Of a stretch of DNA of 30,136 nt, positions 14,266 to 22,097 are shown one piece after another. How positions within the stretch are numbered: the first letter of the stretch is position 1; each line of letters begins with the position of its first letter. A model generated the notes under the pieces. That model was not told the origin of the DNA. It worked only from the letters and a program-made list of their open reading frames with translations, and did not search any database. Source of the DNA: a virus; the IMG/VR virus record IMGVR_UViG_3300020202_000188, positions 1 through 30,136 of that record; one strand, written 5' to 3'. The position numbers and the translations under genes were made by a program.

Positions 14266-14913
14266 ATGGCAAACCCAATTTTCTGGAAGAACGTGGGCGT
14301 CGACATCCAGACGGCGCTCGCATCAGCAATCACCATCAGCGCGATCTCGAAGGCGAGCCCTGGTGTGGTCACCTACACCGGTACCGACCCGACCAACGGC
14401 GATTACGTGCTGATCACGGCCAGCGGCATGACCGAGGTCAATGACCGCGCTTTCCGCGTCGCCAACGTCAATGCCGCCGCAAACACGTTCGAGCTGGAAG
14501 GCGAGAACACGACCGACTACAACACCTTCACGTCCGGCTCTTTCCAGGTCGTCACCTTCGGCTCCTCGTTCGGCATTCTGCAAACGTTCGATGTGAGCGG
14601 CGGCGACCCGGAGTATGCCGACGTGACGACGATTCACGACTCGATCCGCAAGCGCGCTCCGACGGTTGTTTCGCCGATGTCGATCACCTCCAACGCGATC
14701 TTCGATCCGTCGGACGCCGGCTACATCGAGGCGAACCGCGCATACAAGGCGCAAGGCAAGCGCGTCTTCAAGCTGCGCTTCGGCACCACCGCAAAGATGT
14801 GCTTCAACGGATTCGTGTCCGCGCCCGGCACCGCCCGCGGCCAGGCGCAGGGCGTCGTACAGACCGCCCTGGCCATCGAGGTGCAGAACTTCCCCAGCTT
14901 CTGGTCGACCTGA
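14266..14913 (+). CDS. Major tail tube protein
   Basis: A 215-residue protein forming the hexameric rings of the tail tube. The segment TISAISKASPGVVTYTGTDP with NGDYVLITASGMTEVNDRAF and ANTFELEGENTTDYNTFTSG belongs to a tail tube family common in siphophages of high-GC proteobacteria; the C-terminal half (ADVTTIHDSIRKRAPTVVSP, SFWST end) completes the tube fold. In this family the inserted ASPGVVTYTG loop is a recognisable beta hairpin domain. The start is ATG 14266 with TAGGAG at 14254-14259, a strong site as expected for an abundant product. A structured 107-base gap with a 12-bp inverted repeat separates it from the chaperone genes. Confidence 0.85.
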   Translation: MANPIFWKNVGVDIQTALASAITISAISKASPGVVTYTGTDPTNGDYVLITASGMTEVNDRAFRVANVNAAANTFELEGENTTDYNTFTSGSFQVVTFGSSFGILQTFDVSGGDPEYADVTTIHDSIRKRAPTVVSPMSITSNAIFDPSDAGYIEANRAYKAQGKRVFKLRFGTTAKMCFNGFVSAPGTARGQAQGVVQTALAIEVQNFPSFWST

Positions 14914-14923
14914 CCAGCCGTTT

Positions 14924-14985
14924 GCGCGCGGCCGCGGCGGCGGAAACGCCGCGCGGTCTTCGCCCGAGCCAACGCGGCCGCGCGC
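14924..14985 (+). repeat. 12-bp perfect inverted repeat between tail tube and chaperone genes
   Basis: GCGCGCGGCCGC (14924-14935) and GCGGCCGCGCGC (14974-14985) pair perfectly around 38 nt, which contain a smaller GC hairpin with a GAAA loop near 14937-14948. The right arm is followed by the pyrimidine stretch TCCTCTCCT. It could form a long RNA stem that protects the tail tube message or reduces read-through. Part of each arm is itself palindromic. Confidence 0.55.
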
Positions 14986-15020
14986 TCCTCTCCTATCGGG
15001 CCATCTGATCGGGCACCCAC

Positions 15021-15383
15021 ATGAGCATTCGAATCGTCGTCTCCCCCCTCGTGCGCTTCAAGGTCGAGGGCAAAGAGACCGCCGAGGACGGCAGCGACGT
15101 GCCGTTCGATTTCTTCCTCACCGCCGAGCGGCTTGCGACCTCCGAAGAGGTGATCGCGCTGCGCCAGGACGTGCGCGACCGCGAGATCGCCGGTGACAAA
15201 ACGCCGATCGTGTCGGCGCTGCTCCCGAAGGTTCGCGACTGGGCCGGCCCGCTGGCCGAGGACGGCAAGCCGGCCGCCTTCACGCAGGACAACTGCCGTG
15301 ACCTCCTCAACCGCCCCGGCATGGCAGCGCTGGCCTTCCACGCCTACATCGCCGCCGTCGGGGTGAAGGAAAAAAACTCGTAG
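15021..15383 (+). CDS. Tail assembly chaperone, gpG-like
   Basis: A 120-residue protein in the position of lambda G (140 residues), directly before the tape measure gene. The N-terminal strand RIVVSPLVRFKVEGKE, then PFDFFLTAERL and helices EEVIALRQDVRD and NCRDLLNRPGMAALAFHAYI fit the small chaperone that coats the tape measure protein in the cell and is absent from the mature tail. Its last codons are GAA AAA AAC TCG TAG: the A AAA AAC heptamer lets a fraction of ribosomes slip back one base to make the longer GT form. ATG 15021 has only a weak purine stretch upstream. Confidence 0.85.
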   Translation: MSIRIVVSPLVRFKVEGKETAEDGSDVPFDFFLTAERLATSEEVIALRQDVRDREIAGDKTPIVSALLPKVRDWAGPLAEDGKPAAFTQDNCRDLLNRPGMAALAFHAYIAAVGVKEKNS

Positions 15384-15829
15384 CGCTCGCCGCTCGGTGG
15401 GCGCGCGAAGGACTGCGCGATGACGACGATGAGCCGCAGGTCGACCCCGATGCCCAGCCGGCCCAGCCTGCTGGCACGTCGGGCACATCCATGGCGCTGC
15501 TCATCGCGCGGGCCGCAGAGGCCTCTGGCGCCAACGTCGAGACGGTCGAGCAGCCGGACTGGCCAGCCTACCTGTGGCCCGAGTGCGTGCCGGCGTGGGA
15601 CGCGTTCCTGGGGTTGCAGGACCAGTGGCAGGAAAGCGTGCTTCCTCGCAGCGAGGTACTCGCGCATCTGCAGTTCGTGGTCGCCGACGAAGCTGAGCGC
15701 CGCTCCATCTATGACGGCGTCTGCGCCTGCGCGAAGTCGGCGCGGCACGTCATCCTGGCCGACCGCGCGGCCAAGCTCAAGAAGCGACGAGAGGAAGCCG
15801 AGGCCGCAGCTGCGCGCCGGCGGCACTGA
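15021..15829 (+). CDS. Tail assembly chaperone gpGT-like, -1 frameshift product
   Basis: Ribosomes slipping at A_AAA_AAC leave the G frame after residue 119 and continue in the -1 frame from 15377 (LVALAARWAREGLRDDD...) without a stop to 15829, giving about 269 residues; lambda GT is about 279. The T part has an acidic Pro/Ala linker, then a helical domain (MALLIARAAEASGANVETVE, QDQWQESVLPRSEVLAHLQF) and a very basic Lys/Arg/Glu/Ala end. The T extension recruits tail tube subunits to the tape measure in lambda. The T part has no good independent start; the first ATG in that frame is 15491, inside the domain. It ends three bases before the tape measure start. Confidence 0.85.
15371..15407 (+). 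promoter_or_regulatory. Programmed -1 frameshift site with downstream stem
   Basis: The heptamer A AAA AAC occupies 15371-15377 in the correct phase, with the zero-frame stop TAG at 15381. Six bases downstream, CGC-T-CGCC (15384-15391) can pair with GGCG-C-GCG (15400-15407) with one mismatch and an 8-nt loop, the normal spacing for a stimulatory hairpin. Confidence 0.85.
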
Positions 15830-15832
15830 CGC

Positions 15833-18800
15833 ATGACCGAAGACATCCGCTTCCGCGTCGGCATCGACGGCGTCCAGCAGGTCCAGCAGGGCGCGGCGCA
15901 GGTCGCGTCGAGCATGGACCGCATCGGGCAGTCCAGCACGGCGGCCGAGCAGCGCGCGTCCGGGACGTTCTCCAGCATCGCCGGCGCCGCCAAGGCGGTG
16001 GCCGGTCTTGCCATCGCGCAGGAGCTGGCCCAGGCCGCGACTGCCGCCGTGCGCACGGCCGATGCGGTCACCGTCCTCAACAACAAGCTCGCGCTGGCCA
16101 CCGGCAGCGCGTCAGCCGCCTCCACAGCCTACGAGGCCCTGTACGGCATCGCCCAACGCTCGCGGACCAACTTCACCGACCTGGGCGCCACGTACGCCTC
16201 AATCGCACGCGCGACGGACGGGCTCGGCGTCAGTCAGCAGCGGCTGCTGAAGGTCACCGAGGCCATCGGCAACGCGATGGCGATCAGCGGCGGCAGCGCC
16301 GAGGGCATGCAGGCCGCGCTGAACCAGCTTGGCCAAGGCCTCGCGAGCGGCACGCTGCGCGGGGACGAGTTGAACAGCGTGCTCGAGCAGACCCCGCGCC
16401 TCGCCCGCGCCATTGCCGACGGCATGGGTGTCACGGTGGGCAAGCTGCGCGAGCTCGGCAAGGAAGGTCAGCTCACCGCCGAAGCCATCCTGCAGGCCCT
16501 GGAGTCGCAGTCCGCGGTGCTGGCCAAGGAAGTCGGCAACAGCGTCGTCACCGTCGGCCAGGCGATGACGCAGCTGTCGAACGCGACCACCAAGGCCATC
16601 GGCGAGCTCGACAAGGCGGCCGGCGCCACCTCATCCATCGCGAGCGGCCTGCAGTCGCTGTCCGGCGTCATCGACGACGTGTCCGACCGCTTCTCTCGTG
16701 CGCGCGAGGCCGGGCTCGGCTTCTTCAGCTCGATCGCCGCCGCGCAGGTGATGGGCATCGCGGAGGCGCTGGGTCAGGTCGACACCGGCGCAGCCAACAT
16801 CGCCCGGCGCCTGGCGGAGGCTGAGAAGGAGCTCGCGGTTCTGCAGCAGCGGTTCTCCGAACGCGGCGGCGCCTATCTCGCAATGGAAGTGGCCAAGGCT
16901 GAGGAGTTGACCAAGCGGCTGCGTGAGGCGAAGCAGGCGCAGGACGACCTGAAGGCGGAGCGCGGCACCAGCCAGTCGCAGCAATTCGGCCAGGCCAGTT
17001 CCGCCATCGACGCCCTGGCCAAGAAGGGCTTGGAGGAGCAGGCCGCGGCGACGAAGCTGCTGGCCGACATCCGCAACAAGGCGCTTGGCATCGATGCGAA
17101 CTACCTGAAGCAGATCAACGAGCTGAACGCGGCGCGGCAGAAGGGCCACATCACCGAGAAGCAGTACGTCGAGACCGTCCAGCAGCTCACGGCGGCCACG
17201 TTCAAGAAGACCGCGGCGACCAAGAAGGACGCCGAGGCCATGGACGACGCCGTGAAGGCGTTCAACGACTTGTCCAAGGCCGGGCGCGAGTGGGCGCGCT
17301 CCATCGACCTGACGAACGCCGCACTGGAGAAGGAGCTCGAGTTGCGGCGGCCGCTCACCGAGTCGGAGCGCCAACTGCTGGAACTGGACGAGAAGCTCGC
17401 CAAGGGCCTGTTGGTGATGACTCCGGCCATCGAGGCCGCGTCGCGCGCCAGCGTGAAGCGAGGCGAGGCGCTGCGCGAGGAAGTGCGCTGGCAGCGCGAG
17501 GGTGCCGACGAGAACGCGCAGTCGCTGGCCCGCCTGCAGGATGCGACCGCTGCGCTGGAGGGTCGCGCTACCGCGGCGAAGCGCGACAACGACCAGACGC
17601 TGCTGTCTGCGTCAGCCTTGCGGGAGGTCGAGCGCGCCGAGCTGCAGGCCGCCGCCGCCGCGAAGGAGCGCCGCGCGGTCCTCTTCGACAACATCGACCC
17701 GCAGATAGCCGCCGAGTACCGGAAGCAGGCCGCCGCCCTCCGCGAATCCGCAGCCCAGGCCGGACGCGCCGCAGCCATCGAGGCCGGCAAGGAATCGATC
17801 CAGCAGTGGGAGCGCACCGCCGACACCATCACCGGCTTGATCACCAACGCCATCCAGATGGGCGGCGAAGAGGGCTGGGACTACGTGCAGGACTACATCA
17901 AGTCCAACGCGATCCAGGCCCTGGTGCAGTACGGGGTCAGCGGCGTCGGTCAGTGGCTCGGCATGGCCCAGGCGGCAGGCGGCGCTGGCGCAGTGGCTGG
18001 CGGCGGGAACAACTGGCTCAGCATGCTCGGCACGGCCGGCCAGATGGGCGGCGGCTGGGGCAACATCGCGAACACCATCGGCGGGTGGGTGGGGCTCGGG
18101 GGCGGCGCCGGGACCGTTGCGATGGGCGGAAGCGCAGCCGGCGCAGCCGGCATGACGGGGCCGGCGTACTACAACGCGGTCGCCGCGCAGCAGGGCATCG
18201 TGGCGTCCGAAGGCGCGGCCGCCGCCACCGCTGGCGGCGGAAGCAGCATCTCCGCGGCGATCCCCATCATCGGCTGGATCATCGCCGCCTACATGGCGTC
18301 GAGCTCGGCCTACAAGGCCGGGTACAACGACACGCTGATCGACGACAAGGCGAACCACGCGACGCCAGGCGGCACGATCTCGCTCACGCACATGAAGGCC
18401 TTCCAGGCGCTCGGCATGAGCGACAAGTGGGCCAACATCCTCTCGGCGCGGCCACTGGTCGCTCGCCTTCTGGGGCACAAGCCATCGGTCAGCGGGTTCG
18501 GCATCGGCTCCGTCGTCGACGGCGACTTCGTGCAGGGCACCCAGGCGCCTTTCGAGTTCGGTCGCAACATCATGGGCGGCGGCGCGGACGAGGGCCTGCA
18601 GGACCTGGCCAGCCGGCTCGCCGGCAGCGTGACCCTCTCGGCCAGCCTCTTCGGTGGCGGCCTCACGCAGGGCCTGCGCGTCGGGGCGCTCACCGACCGC
18701 GATCGCGAGAACGAGGTCGCCGCGCTGTTGGGCTTCTTCGGCGCTGACAACAAGCTGATCGCCGGCACGCAGACGGGCTCCGGTGCGTTCGGCGCCGGCG

Positions 18801-20533
18801 GGCCAGGCCGAGCAGCCAGCAAGATCGCCGCCGACGAGCTGGAGGGCTGGATCAGCGAGCAGATGCCGGTCCTCATCATCCAGGGCCTGCAGCAGTCCGA
18901 CCTGGACGCACGCTTCGAGGAGTATTTCGATTCCGTCAGCGCAGCCAAGCTCGACAGCGATGCCGCCGAGGCGATGCTGCAGACCGCCACGGCCGTCGCG
19001 CAGCTCACCGACGCTTTCGAGCCCCTGGGCGGCGTCTTCACCCAGTTCAGCGCCCTCAGCGTCGACACCTTCGAAAAGCTGGCCACAGCCGCCGGTGGCT
19101 TCGACGCCCTGGGCCAAAGCATCGGCACCTACTACCAAGAGTTCTACGACGAGGCCGAGCGCACCGAAGACGCCTGGGCGGGCATCACAAAGACCCTCAA
19201 CGACGTCGGTATCACCGCGATCCCGAAAACGAAGGGCGAGTTCCGGGCGCTGGTGGACTCCCTCGATGACCTCGGCAGCAAGGCCGATCGGGAGGCGTTC
19301 GCGGCACTGATGCGCGTCGCCGGCGCCTTCGATGCACTGATCGATGCCTCCGATGAGGCGACGCAGCAGCTTGAAGAGGAGGCTGCAGCGCGTGCTGAGG
19401 AGGCGGCCGCGCGGGCCAACCGGGCCACGCAGCTGATCGACCAGAACATCGGAAAGTTCGTGAGCCCGGCGCAACTGCGTGGCTACCAATACGGTCGCAT
19501 CGCGGAGGACCTACAGGCCGCGGGTCTCTCCGTGAGCGCGAAGCAGCTGGCCGATGCGACGAAGGAGGAGGTGCTGAAGTTCGTGCAGTCCTTCGTCAAC
19601 CTCGCCGACGGTGTTAGTGAGCTCGAGCTGGCCGTGCTCACCGCCGCGGGCGCGCTCGGCGACCTGGCCGAAAGCAGCGAGGAGGCGGCCAAGGCAGCCG
19701 GAAACGCGCGCATCCCGATGATGGGTCCGCTGACCCGAGCCGGCGTGTCCGCCGGCGATGCTGCCTATCGCGACTGGCTAGGCATGTCCGTGCGCAGCGA
19801 GCAGTTCAACGCCGATTTCGAAGGCGGCACGCTGCCGAAAAACCTGCAGGACTACGTCGACAACTTCTGGGGCGGCAAGGGCAACGTGCCCGGGCCGACA
19901 CGCGCGGGGCTCTTCAACCAGTACGCCATGCAAATGGAAGGCCCGCAGAACAGCGACGTCGTCTCGCCCGACCGGCTCCGGCGCGAGCAAGCCGAGGCGG
20001 CCGCCGCCGGCAGTGGCAGCGCGATGGACCAGGCGGCGGAAGAGGCGCGCCGACGCCAAGAGGACATGGCTCGCGACGAGCTGCGCGCGCTCGAAGAGCT
20101 GAACGCGACCATCGCGCGGCTCGACGGCAGCTTCAACAGCTTCATGGACTCGCTCCTGACCGGCGCCCTGTCGGCACTGTCGCCCGAGGATCGACTCGCC
20201 GAAGCGCGATCGCAGTTCGAGGAGACGCGCGACCTGGCGCTGGGCGGCGACCTCGGCGCCATGGAGCGCATCGACGATGCCGCGGCCACCTTCCTGAACC
20301 TCCAGAAGGAACTGACCGGGGCCGCGACCTACGCGCCCGTGTTCGATGAGGTGCTGGCCGAGCTGAAGCGCGTGCAGGCCGAGCTCTCGGCCATCAAGGG
20401 GAACACCAGGACGGCGGCCGAAGTCACCGCCGCGTCCGGCGTGGCACTCAGCGACGCGCTGGACACCGGCAACAAGATGACGGCCCAGCAGCTGGCGTAC
20501 GCCGCCGTGGCGAGGTCGCGCGATGTCCAGTAG
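15833..20533 (+). CDS. Tail tape measure protein
   Basis: The longest gene, 1566 residues. Tape measure proteins fill the tail tube, set its length and leave with the DNA at infection. Residues about 50-270 are the conserved tape-measure domain (VTVLNNKLALATGSASAAST, FTDLGATYASIARATDGLGV, GTLRGDELNSVLEQTPRLAR). Long Ala/Glu/Lys helices follow (330-660), a Gly/Ala-rich part (690-790), a hydrophobic segment near residue 806 (IPIIGWIIAAYMASS) that could insert into the host membrane, and more helical sequence to the end. By the usual ~1.5 angstrom per residue rule the tail would be roughly 230 nm; that is family knowledge applied to this length. ATG 15833 follows the GT stop by three bases. It overlaps the next gene by 11 bases. 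Confidence 0.95.
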   Translation: MTEDIRFRVGIDGVQQVQQGAAQVASSMDRIGQSSTAAEQRASGTFSSIAGAAKAVAGLAIAQELAQAATAAVRTADAVTVLNNKLALATGSASAASTAYEALYGIAQRSRTNFTDLGATYASIARATDGLGVSQQRLLKVTEAIGNAMAISGGSAEGMQAALNQLGQGLASGTLRGDELNSVLEQTPRLARAIADGMGVTVGKLRELGKEGQLTAEAILQALESQSAVLAKEVGNSVVTVGQAMTQLSNATTKAIGELDKAAGATSSIASGLQSLSGVIDDVSDRFSRAREAGLGFFSSIAAAQVMGIAEALGQVDTGAANIARRLAEAEKELAVLQQRFSERGGAYLAMEVAKAEELTKRLREAKQAQDDLKAERGTSQSQQFGQASSAIDALAKKGLEEQAAATKLLADIRNKALGIDANYLKQINELNAARQKGHITEKQYVETVQQLTAATFKKTAATKKDAEAMDDAVKAFNDLSKAGREWARSIDLTNAALEKELELRRPLTESERQLLELDEKLAKGLLVMTPAIEAASRASVKRGEALREEVRWQREGADENAQSLARLQDATAALEGRATAAKRDNDQTLLSASALREVERAELQAAAAAKERRAVLFDNIDPQIAAEYRKQAAALRESAAQAGRAAAIEAGKESIQQWERTADTITGLITNAIQMGGEEGWDYVQDYIKSNAIQALVQYGVSGVGQWLGMAQAAGGAGAVAGGGNNWLSMLGTAGQMGGGWGNIANTIGGWVGLGGGAGTVAMGGSAAGAAGMTGPAYYNAVAAQQGIVASEGAAAATAGGGSSISAAIPIIGWIIAAYMASSSAYKAGYNDTLIDDKANHATPGGTISLTHMKAFQALGMSDKWANILSARPLVARLLGHKPSVSGFGIGSVVDGDFVQGTQAPFEFGRNIMGGGADEGLQDLASRLAGSVTLSASLFGGGLTQGLRVGALTDRDRENEVAALLGFFGADNKLIAGTQTGSGAFGAGGPGRAASKIAADELEGWISEQMPVLIIQGLQQSDLDARFEEYFDSVSAAKLDSDAAEAMLQTATAVAQLTDAFEPLGGVFTQFSALSVDTFEKLATAAGGFDALGQSIGTYYQEFYDEAERTEDAWAGITKTLNDVGITAIPKTKGEFRALVDSLDDLGSKADREAFAALMRVAGAFDALIDASDEATQQLEEEAAARAEEAAARANRATQLIDQNIGKFVSPAQLRGYQYGRIAEDLQAAGLSVSAKQLADATKEEVLKFVQSFVNLADGVSELELAVLTAAGALGDLAESSEEAAKAAGNARIPMMGPLTRAGVSAGDAAYRDWLGMSVRSEQFNADFEGGTLPKNLQDYVDNFWGGKGNVPGPTRAGLFNQYAMQMEGPQNSDVVSPDRLRREQAEAAAAGSGSAMDQAAEEARRRQEDMARDELRALEELNATIARLDGSFNSFMDSLLTGALSALSPEDRLAEARSQFEETRDLALGGDLGAMERIDDAAATFLNLQKELTGAATYAPVFDEVLAELKRVQAELSAIKGNTRTAAEVTAASGVALSDALDTGNKMTAQQLAYAAVARSRDVQ

Positions 20534-22094
20534 CGCGCTGATCCTGCTGGAGATCGACGGCTACACCGACGTCTCCACCTACGTCACGCACCGCTACAGC
20601 ATGAAGGGGCGCGAGGGCTACCGCACGAAGAGCGCGGACTCCCCGGCGAACACCGTCTATCTGGATCGCTTGATCAGCGCGGGCACGATCAGCCGCAGCA
20701 TGTTCAGGGATGGCGTGGCCATCACCGCGCCGAACCCTCGCGCTGACGTCGGCGTCATCGTCGCGGAGCTCGCCAACATCGACGGCGCGCTTGATGCCGT
20801 GTTCGAGAACCCGGACACCATCAACTTCCGCGAGCGCCCTATGCGTCTGCTGCAGGTGCAGCCCGGGGCGGCGCTCTCGACGGCGGTGACCGTCATCAAG
20901 GCGACGATCAGCCAGCCGGAGCCGAAGCAGGGCAGCGTGGTCCTGCACGGCAAGGACCGCCTCTACGAGCTGAACACCCCGCACCTCACCGCGACCTACG
21001 GCGGCACCAACGTGCTGCCGGCCGGCGTGGACGGCGGCCCGGAACTGGCCGGCAAGATCATCCCGCGCCTCTACGGCAAGGCGTTCCAGATTCCGGCCCC
21101 GTGCGTCAACACCACGCGAGGCATCTACCAAGTCAGCGACGGCGCAATCCAGTCCGTGGACGCTGCCTACGACAAGGGCGCTCCGTACACCCAGGGCGCC
21201 GACTACACGTCGCAGTCCGACATGGAGACGAACGCGCCCAGCAGCGGCCAGTACCGCGTCTGGCCGGCGGGCGGCATGCTGCGCGTGGGCGGCGCGCTGC
21301 CTACGCTCTTCACCTGCGATGCGACGGCCGACACCACGGCCAACAGCAAGGCCGGGACGTTGCTGAAACGCCTGGCGCTTGCGCGAGGCATCGACGCAGC
21401 GGACATCAGCAGCAGCCACGTCACCGCGCTCGACACCGCCAACGGCGCTGTGCTCGGCATTTGGGTCGCCGACGGACGCAGCACGCTCGACATCATGGAC
21501 GCCGTCGCGCGCACCGTGGGCGCCGCATACGGGTTCAATCGCCTCGGCGTGCTCACCATGCAGCGGGTCGAGGAGCCCAGCGGCACCGCGGCGGCAGTGA
21601 TCGCGCCCTGGAACGAGGCCACGCTCGAAGGCGACACCAGCAGCGAGGATGTGCCGGCCACGAAGGTGCTGATCCGACATGCGCGGTACTACCGGCCGCT
21701 GGCCGGCCCTGAGGTGGACATCACCGTCTCGGCCGCCGACCGCGCCGACCTAGGCGAGGAATGGCGCGTGTCCGAGGGCACGACCACGCCGAGCCCGAAT
21801 CCGTACAAGCGCACCACCACGCTGGAGCTCGACACGCTGTTCGCCTTCAAGGCCGACGCCGACGCCGAGGCTGCGCGCCGCGCCGCGCTGTTGGGCGTGC
21901 CGCACCGCATGCACTGGGCCCGCGGCGTGCAACTCGATGACGCCACCCTCCTGGACGTCGACATCGGCAGCGTGGTCGAACTGCGCTGGGACCGCTACGG
22001 ATTCAGCCGCGAGGCCGGCACGCTGCGCCGCGTGTTCGCCTACACGAAGAACTTGGCCGCCGGCACGGCGGACCTTCTGCTCTGGGGGCAGTGA
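20523..22094 (+). CDS. Tail tip / baseplate hub-type protein
   Basis: A 523-residue protein directly after the tape measure gene, where distal tail and hub proteins are encoded. The N-terminal 180 residues are beta-rich (LILLEIDGYTDVSTYVTHRY, FENPDTINFRERPMRLLQVQ, GSVVLHGKDRLYELNTPHL); the middle carries PRLYGKAFQIPAPCVNTTRG; the rest has LDIMDAVARTVGAAYGFNRL and a C-terminal LLDVDIGSVVELRWDRYGFS, which read like the barrel and helical parts of hub proteins that bind the end of the tape measure. No peptidase or lysozyme motif is visible. ATG 20523 has GAGGT at 20512-20516. The exact homology is not certain; the tail-tip role rests on position and fold impression. Confidence 0.65.
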   Translation: MSSSALILLEIDGYTDVSTYVTHRYSMKGREGYRTKSADSPANTVYLDRLISAGTISRSMFRDGVAITAPNPRADVGVIVAELANIDGALDAVFENPDTINFRERPMRLLQVQPGAALSTAVTVIKATISQPEPKQGSVVLHGKDRLYELNTPHLTATYGGTNVLPAGVDGGPELAGKIIPRLYGKAFQIPAPCVNTTRGIYQVSDGAIQSVDAAYDKGAPYTQGADYTSQSDMETNAPSSGQYRVWPAGGMLRVGGALPTLFTCDATADTTANSKAGTLLKRLALARGIDAADISSSHVTALDTANGAVLGIWVADGRSTLDIMDAVARTVGAAYGFNRLGVLTMQRVEEPSGTAAAVIAPWNEATLEGDTSSEDVPATKVLIRHARYYRPLAGPEVDITVSAADRADLGEEWRVSEGTTTPSPNPYKRTTTLELDTLFAFKADADAEAARRAALLGVPHRMHWARGVQLDDATLLDVDIGSVVELRWDRYGFSREAGTLRRVFAYTKNLAAGTADLLLWGQ

Positions 22095-22097
22095 CAC

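Noticed and set aside
15491-15829. T-domain as an independent gene from ATG 15491
   Set aside because: It has no ribosome binding site, and the -1 frame from the slippery heptamer joins it to G without a stop.
17612-19489. 625-codon minus-strand open frame inside the tape measure gene
   Set aside because: It is an antisense shadow with no start signal, domain or sensible neighbour.
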